DNA of 23,113 nt from Nitrospira sp. (GTDB lineage: Bacteria; Nitrospirota; Thermodesulfovibrionia; Thermodesulfovibrionales; SM23-35): positions 1 through 23,113 of the forward strand of contig VGWZ01000009.1 of NCBI GenBank assembly GCA_016873595.1, given 5' to 3'. Under the pieces are notes generated by a model. The model was not told the origin of the DNA. It did not search any database and worked only from the letters and a program-made list of their open reading frames with translations. Below are positions 1 through 7,410 of this stretch, piece by piece; positions within the stretch are counted from its first letter, which is position 1; each line of letters begins with the position of its first letter. A program made the position numbers and the translations under genes.

Positions 1-10
1 TTATAATATT

Positions 11-853
11 TCAGCCTAAATCACGATGGATAATATTCAGGTCTACCGGATGTTTATTAAAGTAGTTTCGCAGATTTTCGACAATTGCAGGAGAACGATG
101 GTTACCACCTGTACAACCGATACCAATGATAAGATAGGATTTTCCTTCTTTAATGTACTGTGGAATGAGAAAATCGAAAAACTCTTTTATCTTTGTCATA
201 AAAACCTTAGTTCCTGTTTTCTTGAATATAAAATCATAGACTTTTTTATCTGTTCCTTTCAGTGCTTTTAATTCAGGGATAAAATTTGGATTAGGCAGGA
301 ATCTCACATCAAAAAGAAGGTCGATGTTCTGGGGTATTCCGAATTTGAAACCGAACGAAATCAGGGTGACTGTCATCTTTTTCCCTTTTGGTATTCCATA
401 GAGCGATATCACAAATTGTCTCAACTGATGAGGGGTAAAAGAGGATGTATCAGCGATTCTGTCAGCAGCGTCTCTCAAAGGAGAGAGTTTTTCCTTTTCT
501 GCCTGGATGGCTTCTTCAATATCCCCGCCTAATGGATGAGGTCTGCGGGTCTCTTTAAAACGCCGGATAAGGACTTCTTTTTCTGTCTCAAGAAAAAGGA
601 CGTCTACCAGATATTTATTTTTGAGAGTTTTGAGTATCTCGCTGATTTCCAGAAGAAATCCTTTTTCACGTATGTCAATCCCAATTCCTATTTTTTTGAT
701 CTCTCTATTTTGGGATATGATTGAAATAAATGAATCAATAAGTGCGATTGGTAAGTTATCGACACAAAAAAAACCGGAATCCTCAAGTGCCCTTAATGCG
801 ACAGTTTTACCGGAACCCGAGAGGCCTGTGATTATGACTATAGTTAGTTTCAA
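11..853 (-). CDS. rapZ: RNase adapter protein RapZ (P-loop ATPase/nucleotide-binding)
   Basis: RapZ family. In enterobacteria it presents the GlmZ small RNA to RNase E and so controls glucosamine-6-phosphate synthase; in other phyla the role is less defined. The N-terminus carries a Walker A motif (GLSGSGKT, about residues 10-17), and the C-terminal domain has the family signature GIGCTGGNHRS. No ATG is available. I chose TTG at 853 because it puts the P-loop at the usual distance from the N-terminus (280 aa). A TTG at 880 would add nine residues but lies inside a repeat array. Neither start has a clear Shine-Dalgarno sequence. It is the last gene in the window of the lptC-lptA-lptB-rpoN-hpf-rapZ run, the conserved sigma-54 neighbourhood. 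The gap to hpf is filled by a heptad-repeat element. The family call is firm; the start is uncertain. Confidence 0.93.
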   Translation of the reverse strand: MKLTIVIITGLSGSGKTVALRALEDSGFFCVDNLPIALIDSFISIISQNREIKKIGIGIDIREKGFLLEISEILKTLKNKYLVDVLFLETEKEVLIRRFKETRRPHPLGGDIEEAIQAEKEKLSPLRDAADRIADTSSFTPHQLRQFVISLYGIPKGKKMTVTLISFGFKFGIPQNIDLLFDVRFLPNPNFIPELKALKGTDKKVYDFIFKKTGTKVFMTKIKEFFDFLIPQYIKEGKSYLIIGIGCTGGNHRSPAIVENLRNYFNKHPVDLNIIHRDLG

Positions 854-872
854 TCTTTTAAATATTGATGCA

Positions 873-955
873 TGATGCAAGATTCACGATTCATGAAAAG
901 GGAAAAGTTATTGAGCATCCTGTATCTTGTATCCTGTATCTTGCGTCCTGCTTCA
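873..955. repeat. Heptad-repeat inverted element H1 (rapZ-hpf gap)
   Basis: A 7-bp periodic array. The left arm (873-896) reads as units of the form NGATNCA (TGATGCA, AGATTCA, CGATTCA). After a spacer of about 19 bp, the right arm (915-955) reads as reverse-complement units TGNATCN or close variants (TGTATCT, TGTATCC, TGTATCT, TGCGTCC, TGCTTCA). The arms could pair as a long imperfect hairpin. The right arm abuts the hpf stop codon. The same unit consensus recurs at 16411-16491. Confidence 0.8.
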
Positions 956-1480
956 TCATTTCAGCGGCTCTATAAGTCCGAAATTACCATCTTTTCTGCG
1001 ATATATCACATTTATTTCACCGCTCCCTACGTTTGTGAAGACAAAGAAGTCTTTGTCAAGGAGTTCCATCTGCATGGCAGCCTCATCCGGACTCATTGGT
1101 TTCATTTCAAAACGTTTATTTTTTATGATCCTGCCAGTCTCTATTGCAGGGGTTGTTTCGAGCGGTAGGGTGCTTGATTTTCCTTCACTTTTTCTATGAG
1201 AGACAAGTTTCTCTTTATATTTTTTTATCTGTCTCTCGAGTTTTTCAACGACATCATCAATTGAAGAATATATTTCGCCTGTTATCCCTTCTGCCTGAAT
1301 AAGAACTCCGTTAACCTTAAGGAGAACTTCTGCTTTATGTCTATACTTTTCTACACTGAGCGTCACTATAGCCTCAGATATGTTTGATATGTAACGGTCA
1401 AATTTTTTAATCTTCTCCTCAGCATAGTTTTTCAGAGCAGGTGTAATTTCAAGGTGTCTTCCTGTCAAAATAATATTCAT
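956..1480 (-). CDS. hpf: Ribosome hibernation promoting factor, long form
   Basis: This protein binds the 30S decoding centre and dimerises 70S ribosomes into inactive 100S particles in stationary phase or stress. At 174 aa it is the long form. An N-terminal S30AE domain (residues 1 to about 100, starting MNIILTGRHLEITPALKNY) is joined by a linker to the C-terminal dimerisation domain, recognised by KRFEMKPMSPDEAAMQMELL and a closing VIYRRKDGNFGLIEP. The ATG at 1480 overlaps the rpoN stop as ATGA. Its Shine-Dalgarno sequence (AGGAGGAGG, 1486-1494) lies inside the Arg codons that end rpoN, so translation is very likely coupled. Position between rpoN and rapZ is the standard arrangement for this family. 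Confidence 0.96.
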   Translation of the reverse strand: MNIILTGRHLEITPALKNYAEEKIKKFDRYISNISEAIVTLSVEKYRHKAEVLLKVNGVLIQAEGITGEIYSSIDDVVEKLERQIKKYKEKLVSHRKSEGKSSTLPLETTPAIETGRIIKNKRFEMKPMSPDEAAMQMELLDKDFFVFTNVGSGEINVIYRRKDGNFGLIEPLK

Positions 1481-2931
1481 AATCGCCTCCTCCTATTTAA
1501 ATTTTTTCTATGATTCTGTGAAGGTATTTTAAGTTCCTCTCTATATTTTGCAATAGTCCTTCTTGCAACGACGATATCTCTGCTCTTTAAAATCTCCACT
1601 ATACGCTGGTCGCTCAAAGGCTTTTTAGAATCTTCTTCCGTAATAATCTTTTTTAAGAGATTCTTTACAGATGTGGATGAGACAGTTCCAAGACCGCTAT
1701 GGAGTGCACTACTGAAGAAATATCTGAAGCTGAAGACCCCGTGTGGGCATGAGAGGTATTTGTTTGAGGTAACCCTGCTTACTGTGCTTTCATGCATATT
1801 TAATTTAGACGCAACATCTCTGAGAGTCAACGGTTTCAGGTATTCTATATCTTTATCAAAAAAACCCTTTTGAAGATCAAGGATGGTCTCTGTTACTCTG
1901 TAGATGGTCATGTTCCTCTGATCAAGACTCTTGAGAAGACCGACTGCAAAGCGCAGCTTTTCGATAAGAAATTTTTTATCTTCTTTCGAAAAAGCATTTT
2001 TCTGCTGAATAAGTTTCCTGTAAAAATTGCTGATCCTCAATCGTGGCAATCCCTCATCATTGAGAATGATCTGAAATCCGTCAGATGTCTTGATTATATA
2101 AACATCAGGCACAACATAGTTTGTAATTGCACTGGAGAAATTTCTGCCTGGTTTTGGTTCAAGTCCTTCAATAATCTTTACCGCAGCCATGACATCATCT
2201 ATGGGCAGATTGTACTGTTGTGCAATTCTGCTGTACTTTTTCTTTTCAAGGTCCTCCATATTTTTCATAATTATCTTTTCTATAAGAGTCCCCTGGAGGT
2301 TCAAAGATATGAGTTGTAAAAGCAGGCACTCTGTAATATTTCTTGCGCCAACTCCTGGAGGGTCAAAGCTCTGTATTAATGTTAACGCTTTTTCAATTGT
2401 TTCAATGTCAGCCTTGGTTTCGTCAAGGAGTTCCTCAAGAGATACCCTCAGATATCCATTTTCATCTACATTTCCTATAATGATTTCTCCTGCCCTGCGT
2501 ATGTCCTCAGGTTCATTTGAGAGTCTGAGTTGCCATAAGAGATGGTCGTAAAGGTCTGTTCCTTTGGAAAGAAATTGCTCGAATGAGGGCGGGCTTACCG
2601 TACCCGGGTTGAAATACCCGAGATCTCTTCCATCAAAGCCTCTTTCTTCAAAGTATTCATCTATGGTAAAGTTCATCAGCTTTTCAAGGGGCGCCTCTGT
2701 ATCTTCCTGTATATCTTCAGCCTCAGTAGAGTCTCTTTCCTCCGGGGTAGGCTCTTCTGTAGTTATCTCATCAAAAGATTCTTCAAGGAAAGGATTTTCG
2801 ATGAGCTCTTGGTTGAGTTCTTGAGAGAGTTCAAGCTGGGGGAGTTGTAATAATTTTATTGCCTGCTGAAGCTGAGGGGTGAGTATCAGCTTCTGAGATA
2901 ATCTAAGATCAAGTCTTGCTTCGAGAGCCAT
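1477..2931 (-). CDS. rpoN: RNA polymerase sigma-54 factor
   Basis: Sigma-54 directs polymerase to -24/-12 promoters and needs AAA+ enhancer-binding activators. The 484-aa product shows the whole family layout. Region I is Gln/Leu-rich and contains LTPQLQQAIKLLQLPQLEL, followed by an acidic region II (about residues 50-85). Next come the core-binding domain with DPPGVGARN, the helix-turn-helix LTLRDVASKLNMHESTVSR, and the RpoN box ARRTIAKYREEL near the C-terminus. The tail ends in a short Arg run encoded by AGG-AGG-AGG-CGA, which doubles as the ribosome-binding site of hpf. The ATG at 2931 shares one base with the lptB stop (TAATG). The lptB-rpoN-hpf-rapZ order is typical. Complete and unremarkable apart from the tail. 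Confidence 0.98.
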   Translation of the reverse strand: MALEARLDLRLSQKLILTPQLQQAIKLLQLPQLELSQELNQELIENPFLEESFDEITTEEPTPEERDSTEAEDIQEDTEAPLEKLMNFTIDEYFEERGFDGRDLGYFNPGTVSPPSFEQFLSKGTDLYDHLLWQLRLSNEPEDIRRAGEIIIGNVDENGYLRVSLEELLDETKADIETIEKALTLIQSFDPPGVGARNITECLLLQLISLNLQGTLIEKIIMKNMEDLEKKKYSRIAQQYNLPIDDVMAAVKIIEGLEPKPGRNFSSAITNYVVPDVYIIKTSDGFQIILNDEGLPRLRISNFYRKLIQQKNAFSKEDKKFLIEKLRFAVGLLKSLDQRNMTIYRVTETILDLQKGFFDKDIEYLKPLTLRDVASKLNMHESTVSRVTSNKYLSCPHGVFSFRYFFSSALHSGLGTVSSTSVKNLLKKIITEEDSKKPLSDQRIVEILKSRDIVVARRTIAKYREELKIPSQNHRKNLNRRRRL

Positions 2932-3653
2932 TAGAGTGTGAATTCCTCTCCGAGAAATGCTTCTCTGACCTTGGGGTCTGCGACGATTTTATCAGGGATA
3001 CCCTCGTTGAGTATCTCGCCATTGTTTATAATGTATGCCCTGTCCGTGATAGAGAGAGTGTCTCTTACATTATGGTCTGTTATTAATATACCGATTCCTT
3101 TGCTTTTAAGGTAAGTGAGCATTTTTTTTAGTTCTATGATTGCGATCGGGTCTATGCCAGTAAAAGGCTCATCAAAGAGTATAAACATTGGTTTTATTGC
3201 AATAGCCCTTGCAATCTCTGTCTTTCTCCTTTCGCCTCCGGATAATCTGTAGCCATCTCTTTGAGCAAATTCTTTGAGATTAAATTCATGTAAGAGACGG
3301 TTTACTTCAGCATCAATCTCATCTTTGGTGAGTCCTTTTATCTCAAGTACTGACCTGAGATTATCCTCGACCGTGAGTTTCCTGAATATGGATGGTTCCT
3401 GTGGGAGATAACTTATTCCCATCTTTGCCCTCTGATACATTGGAAGACTCGTTATGTTTTCATTATCGAGGAAAATGTTTCCCTGGTTAAGCTTTATAAG
3501 ACCTACGATCATATAGAAGGTAGTAGTCTTCCCTGCTCCATTTGGACCAAGGAGCCCCACAATCTCTCCTGTAGTTACATAAAGGTTAAGATTTTTGACG
3601 ACGTGTCTTTTTCCATAAGCCTTTGAAAGTCCTTTTGCTTCAAGAATGTGCAT
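2931..3653 (-). CDS. lptB: LPS export ABC transporter ATP-binding protein LptB
   Basis: Cytoplasmic ATPase of the LptB2FGC complex that extracts lipopolysaccharide from the inner membrane and pushes it across the Lpt bridge. The 240-aa protein has Walker A GPNGAGKT (36-43), Q-loop YLPQEPS (about 82-88), signature LSGGERRK (137-144), Walker B FILFDE (157-162) and switch His194 (ITDHNVR). The GIDP loop after Walker B is typical of LptB. Its ATG directly follows the lptA stop (TAA-ATG, no gap), and its own stop overlaps the rpoN start. LptF and LptG are not in the window. Distinguished from other ABC ATPases by family sequence and by neighbours lptA and rpoN. Confidence 0.97.
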   Translation of the reverse strand: MHILEAKGLSKAYGKRHVVKNLNLYVTTGEIVGLLGPNGAGKTTTFYMIVGLIKLNQGNIFLDNENITSLPMYQRAKMGISYLPQEPSIFRKLTVEDNLRSVLEIKGLTKDEIDAEVNRLLHEFNLKEFAQRDGYRLSGGERRKTEIARAIAIKPMFILFDEPFTGIDPIAIIELKKMLTYLKSKGIGILITDHNVRDTLSITDRAYIINNGEILNEGIPDKIVADPKVREAFLGEEFTL

Positions 3654-4124
3654 TTATTTTTCCTTCTTTCTCTGCAAGAAGACCTTGCTGTCTTCAACAA
3701 GAAACCGGTCATCACTCAAAAGGTAGGTCATTTTTTTGCCCGTGACTACATTTTCACCTTCTACAGCTCGTGGTTCACCTGTAAAGATAACCTTGTCTCC
3801 ATCAGCGTAATAGGTGGCTTCCTTTGAAGTAATAACCCTGTTTGCTTTAATGAGTTTGACATTGTCATTTGCCTCAATTTTTGTGATATTTCCAGTATTT
3901 TCATTGTAATAGACAAGCATCTTATCGGCATAAATAGTCATATCTGTTGTCCTTGCAACAACAGAGTTTTCAAAAAGTGCAGTATGAGCCTTGTTATCTG
4001 CGGTGAGCATCTCAGATGTTATGGTTATCGGGCCTTGTATCTGTTGCGCTTTTTCTGTAGAGAAGACATTTGCTGAAAGTACTACAAAGAGAAAAAGACT
4101 ACTTATAAAAAGTCGCTTTGACAT
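3654..4124 (-). CDS. lptA: LPS transport periplasmic protein LptA (OstA-like)
   Basis: Periplasmic beta-jellyroll protein that polymerises into the bridge carrying LPS from LptC to LptD. The 156-aa precursor begins with a signal peptide (MSKRLFISSLFLFVVLSANVF, probable cleavage just before or around STEKA). It is followed by the OstA repeat pattern of short strands: ITITSEMLTADN, ALFENSVVA, MTIYADKMLVYYN, then KVIFTGEPRAVEGENVVTG. No enzyme motif is expected. The gene overlaps the end of lptC by 26 bp and abuts lptB, so the three form one translational unit. The short size is normal for the family. Confidence 0.92.
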   Translation of the reverse strand: MSKRLFISSLFLFVVLSANVFSTEKAQQIQGPITITSEMLTADNKAHTALFENSVVARTTDMTIYADKMLVYYNENTGNITKIEANDNVKLIKANRVITSKEATYYADGDKVIFTGEPRAVEGENVVTGKKMTYLLSDDRFLVEDSKVFLQRKKEK

Positions 4125-4608
4125 CTTTTAATATCCTGACCTTTTGTTCTGAATCTACTTCCATACCCTTACCATCAACTTTAAATCTTTTACCTTCAAC
4201 TGCTATCGAGCCTTCTGTCTTAAAATTCCCTGAAGAATCATCATAATCAATCGAGTCAGCTATTATTGTGTAATCTGTTGACTTAGCTTTGATCGGTCCT
4301 TCTGCGGTAAAATTTTTATTCGAAAGATTATATGCGCCTTTATCCGCGTAAAATACCACACCGTTTTTCTGCACTGTCATGGTAATATCACTGAGCTTCA
4401 CTATATTTTCATCTTCTATAAAATCTGCCCTCTTCGCGAGTAACGTCCAGACAACATTTGAATCCTTCTTTTGCAAGATTTTGAGACCCTCAAAAAATGA
4501 ACTTCCTTTTATCTGAAAATCTTTACTTGTCTCTTTTTCGCTTCTCGGAATAAAGAAAAGCATACTCACAAAGAAAAATGAAAGGCAAACCAATACAATC
4601 TTTTTCAT
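4099..4608 (-). CDS. lptC: LPS export inner-membrane anchor protein LptC
   Basis: Bitopic inner-membrane protein that receives LPS from LptFG and hands it to LptA. From the ATG at 4608 the product is 169 aa, with one N-terminal membrane segment (KKIVLVCLSFFFVSMLFFIP). A periplasmic LptC/OstA-like beta domain follows, containing GLKILQKKDSNVVWTLLAKRA and VFYADKGAYNLSNKNFTAEG. The frame stays open to a TTG at 4659, three bases after aroE, but that start would put 17 odd residues before the anchor. Neither start has a good Shine-Dalgarno sequence. LptC is poorly conserved; the call rests on the fold pattern plus its place directly upstream of lptA-lptB. Confidence 0.88.
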   Translation of the reverse strand: MKKIVLVCLSFFFVSMLFFIPRSEKETSKDFQIKGSSFFEGLKILQKKDSNVVWTLLAKRADFIEDENIVKLSDITMTVQKNGVVFYADKGAYNLSNKNFTAEGPIKAKSTDYTIIADSIDYDDSSGNFKTEGSIAVEGKRFKVDGKGMEVDSEQKVRILKDVKATFYK

Positions 4609-4662
4609 ATAAAATTTTATCACACAGACTAACCGATGTAAAGGCAAAAAGTATGCCAAATA

Positions 4663-5487
4663 TTATTTAATCATGGAGAAAAGAGCTTTTCGCATGACAT
4701 CAACCGGAGGTTTTTTGCCTGTCCAGAGTTCGAATGCAAATACACCCTGCCATAAAAGCATACCCAGACCGTTTAATGTGGTACAACCTTTTTGTGAGGC
4801 ATCTTCGAGGAACTGCGTTTTTTTATAAATGAGATCGCATACAGTATGATTTGGGTTGAGAAGTGATGTGTGAAAGGGGAGGGGGTCTTCATTTTTTAAT
4901 CCTAAAGGTGTGGCATTGATTATTATATCGTATCTATCAGCAGTGACAATATTTTCAACAGATGAGATATTATCACGAATCTTCTTTAAATCCTGTATGA
5001 GTTTTTCTGTTTTACCTTTATCGATGTCAAATAGTATTAATTCAGTAGCCTTTTGGCTCAGATAGTAGCTGATTGCTCTTGACGCACCGCCAGCGCCAAT
5101 TATGAACACAACTTTACCCTCGGTTGAGATTCCAGACTCAGAAAGTGATTGAATAAATCCTCTCCCATCGGTGTTATAACCAATAAGACTATCCTGAGTA
5201 TTCACTATGGTGTTCACTGCACCAATGAAAGAAGCCTCTTCATCAACCTCATCAAGAAAAGGGATTACTTTTTCCTTATGTGGGATGGTGACATTTACAC
5301 CACTGAGAGTTAAAGCCCGTATTGATCTGATTGCGTTTTCCAAATGATCAGGATGCACAGGAAATGCAACATAACAATAATCAATGCCGAGCGCTTCAAA
5401 TGCAGCATTATGCATTGCAGGTGACATGGTGTGTTCGACTGGATACCCAAAAAGTCCTGTTATTTTAGTTGTACCGCTCAGCTTCAT
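4663..5487 (-). CDS. aroE: Shikimate dehydrogenase (NADP+)
   Basis: Reduces 3-dehydroshikimate to shikimate in aromatic amino acid synthesis. The 274 aa are complete. The substrate domain has GYPVEHTMSPAMHN (14-27), catalytic Lys71 in NVTIPHK, Asn92 in GAVNT and Asp107 in GYNTDGRGF. The NADP-binding Rossmann loop GAGGASRA is at 131-138, followed by INATPLGL, and near the end GLGMLLWQGVFAFELWTG. The ATG overlaps the stop of the upstream DUF512 gene (ATGA), so the two are probably translated in a coupled way. There is no obvious functional link between this enzyme and its neighbours. Confidence 0.97.
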   Translation of the reverse strand: MKLSGTTKITGLFGYPVEHTMSPAMHNAAFEALGIDYCYVAFPVHPDHLENAIRSIRALTLSGVNVTIPHKEKVIPFLDEVDEEASFIGAVNTIVNTQDSLIGYNTDGRGFIQSLSESGISTEGKVVFIIGAGGASRAISYYLSQKATELILFDIDKGKTEKLIQDLKKIRDNISSVENIVTADRYDIIINATPLGLKNEDPLPFHTSLLNPNHTVCDLIYKKTQFLEDASQKGCTTLNGLGMLLWQGVFAFELWTGKKPPVDVMRKALFSMIK

Positions 5488-6785
5488 TTTCCATCACCTG
5501 TAATACCTTTTATCAACCCATCGGGTGTTGATTGAATTTTTTTTGCAGGTATACCAAGTGTTTCTTCCAGATTCTTTAATGTAATGTCATCAAGAAATCT
5601 ATCATCTCCATCCTTAAGAACTACGTCGGGTACTAAAATTACGTCATAACCTTCTATTTTGTTTGATAGAGTTTTTATGACATCCCTCCCTGTGAGTAAA
5701 CCTGTCACGGTAATGGATGTGCCAAAAAATTTGTTTTCAACAGGAATCACCTCAATAGTGAGGTTTTCTCTCTCAGGAAGTTTTTCAAGAGACTTTTGAA
5801 GAAATGGATAGAATGATAAGCCGGTGAAGGTAAGAAATTTCTTTTTAAGAGGGAGTGACTTGGGGAGTTTGAGCTTTCTAATCTGATCCATAAAAAACGG
5901 TACCATCCCGACACCATTTTCTATTTGATGAAAATCTCCATATTCTTTAATTGGTAGAAAAATGATTTCTGCTTTTATATAGAGCTCATCTGCTCCATAG
6001 ACAATGGGGTCACCGTGTCTCTTCTTGAATCTCTTCTGAAATGACCCAATTATCTTCAATGCATTTCTTGCTTCTTCTTTCTCCATAGGCTTAATCATCT
6101 GCCCCCTGTGCATAGTGAGCCCAACAGGGACAACTGCAATAGACGAGACATAAGGATAAAACCTGTAAAGGTCACTGATCGTCCTGGAAAGTTCTTTTCC
6201 GTCATTGTAACCAGGGCAGAGGACAATCTGTGTGTGAAGCCTTATTTTGTTTTCAGTCAAAAACTTAAGCTCCTTTAAGATATCAGGACCCTTAGAGGTT
6301 CCAAGGAGTTTATTTCTTATCGCTTTATTCGTTGAATGCACGGAAATATAAAGGGGGCTTAACCTTTGCTCAATAATGCGTTTTCTGTCTTCTTTGCTCA
6401 GATTAGAAAGTGTGATGTAATTTCCATACAGAAATGACATCCTGTAGTCCTCATCTTTTATGTAGAGTGTTTTTCGGAGACCCTTTGGAAGCTGTTTGAC
6501 AAAACAGAATATACAGTTATTTTTACATATCATGACCTTGAAAGGTTTAAAGTCTATACCGAGTTCCCTTTTTTCTTCGCGTGCAATATTGAAAGTAATA
6601 ATTTTATCTCCCCTTTGAGCGTTAATTTTAAGGCTGTCATCGGTACTATAAAACATGAAGTCAATACTGTCGCGTAGTTTATGCGAGTTTATCGAGAGAA
6701 GGACATCTCCTGGTAAAAACCCTGATTTCTCAGTAAGACTTCCTTGATGGATGTTCTCTATTTCTAAGCCATTTTTAACTTGCAT
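5484..6785 (-). CDS. PDZ and radical-SAM-like DUF512 family protein
   Basis: 433-aa protein of the DUF512 family, annotated elsewhere as putative Fe-S oxidoreductase; its reaction is unknown to me. Residues about 5-65 look like a PDZ domain (GSLTEKSGFLPGDVLLSIN). Next is a CX3CX2C cluster (Cys87, Cys91, Cys94 in MICKNNCIFCFVKQLP), the motif that binds the [4Fe-4S] cluster and S-adenosylmethionine in radical SAM enzymes. A barrel-like region follows (LYISVHSTNKAIRNKLLG, HTQIVLCPGYNDG), then the C-terminal DUF512 domain (about 290-433; TGLSFYPFL, TVTGLLTGRD, LKDGDDRFLDD). Its start overlaps pgsA by 11 bp and its stop overlaps aroE (ATGA). Its stable place between lipid and shikimate genes gives no clear substrate. 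Confidence 0.9.
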   Translation of the reverse strand: MQVKNGLEIENIHQGSLTEKSGFLPGDVLLSINSHKLRDSIDFMFYSTDDSLKINAQRGDKIITFNIAREEKRELGIDFKPFKVMICKNNCIFCFVKQLPKGLRKTLYIKDEDYRMSFLYGNYITLSNLSKEDRKRIIEQRLSPLYISVHSTNKAIRNKLLGTSKGPDILKELKFLTENKIRLHTQIVLCPGYNDGKELSRTISDLYRFYPYVSSIAVVPVGLTMHRGQMIKPMEKEEARNALKIIGSFQKRFKKRHGDPIVYGADELYIKAEIIFLPIKEYGDFHQIENGVGMVPFFMDQIRKLKLPKSLPLKKKFLTFTGLSFYPFLQKSLEKLPERENLTIEVIPVENKFFGTSITVTGLLTGRDVIKTLSNKIEGYDVILVPDVVLKDGDDRFLDDITLKNLEETLGIPAKKIQSTPDGLIKGITGDGK

Positions 6786-7314
6786 GGGCGAGTTTTAATC
6801 CTCTATAAATATAATGAGCTCCAGAGAGAATAGTAATTCCCGCAGTCATCCAATGGAGCGCACGATCCATTTCCGGTGGGAATTGCAGGTGGATATCTAT
6901 AAGGACATATGCAATGAATATACTTTGCATCCATATTGTGGCTTTACCAAATAGTGACGGTTCAACTTTTGATGTACCGGTAATGAGGTAAAGTATGAAC
7001 CAACCAGTAAGGATAGTGATGTCCCTGCTTATGACGATGATGGCAAGCCATTTCGGCAACCATCCATATACAGACAAGATGATAAATGCGGTGACGAGGA
7101 GAAATTTATCAGCAAGAGGGTCGAGAAACATTCCCAGCGCTGTTTTTTGATTTTTAAGACGTGCAACAAGTCCATCAAACATATCTGTAAGTGTAGCGAA
7201 TATGAAAAGATAAAGGGCATAGTCATAACGCTTGTATATTATGGTAGTTATGAATACAGGGATTATTATTATTCTTGTTAATGTAAGCGTATTGGGAAGA
7301 TTTAAGTCCCCCAC
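6775..7314 (-). CDS. pgsA: CDP-diacylglycerol--glycerol-3-phosphate 3-phosphatidyltransferase
   Basis: Integral membrane enzyme making phosphatidylglycerophosphate, the committed step to phosphatidylglycerol and cardiolipin. The 179-aa protein has the full CDP-alcohol phosphotransferase motif DX2DGX2ARX8GX3DX3D: Asp44, Asp47, Gly48, Ala51, Arg52, Gly61, Asp65, Asp69. It begins with the usual NLPNTLTLTRI, and several hydrophobic helices follow. The start is GTG at 7314, the only plausible start near the conserved NLPN; upstream is a G-rich stretch (GGGTGGGGG) that may serve as ribosome-binding site. Another CDP-alcohol transferase is possible, but length and N-terminus fit PgsA best. The gap to the upstream TPR gene contains a heptad-type repeat. 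Confidence 0.93.
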   Translation of the reverse strand: MGDLNLPNTLTLTRIIIIPVFITTIIYKRYDYALYLFIFATLTDMFDGLVARLKNQKTALGMFLDPLADKFLLVTAFIILSVYGWLPKWLAIIVISRDITILTGWFILYLITGTSKVEPSLFGKATIWMQSIFIAYVLIDIHLQFPPEMDRALHWMTAGITILSGAHYIYRGLKLAHAS

Positions 7315-7340
7315 GTTTGAACCCCCACCCGAGTTAATTC

Positions 7341-7410
7341 AAAAAGCAAAATGCAAAATTAAAAATTAAGGAATTCATTAACTTTTAAATTATCATTATC
7401 AATTTTATTA
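7341..7410. repeat. A/T-rich heptad-like inverted element H4
   Basis: Between pgsA and the TPR gene. The left part (7341-7368) reads as 7-bp units AAAAAGC, AAAATGC, AAAATTA, AAAATTA. A GAATTC centre at 7371-7376 is followed by a right part rich in TTAACTT, TTAAATT and ATCATTA-like units of opposite sense. It is less regular than the other three elements, and its low complexity lowers confidence. Confidence 0.5.

Noticed and set aside
854..880. Extension of rapZ to the TTG at 880
   Set aside because: The extra codons come from a heptad-repeat arm, and the P-loop already sits at the family-typical position from TTG 853; kept as an alternative only.
4609..4659. Extension of lptC to a TTG at 4659
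   Set aside because: It adds 17 non-conserved residues before a normal membrane anchor, with no ribosome-binding site.
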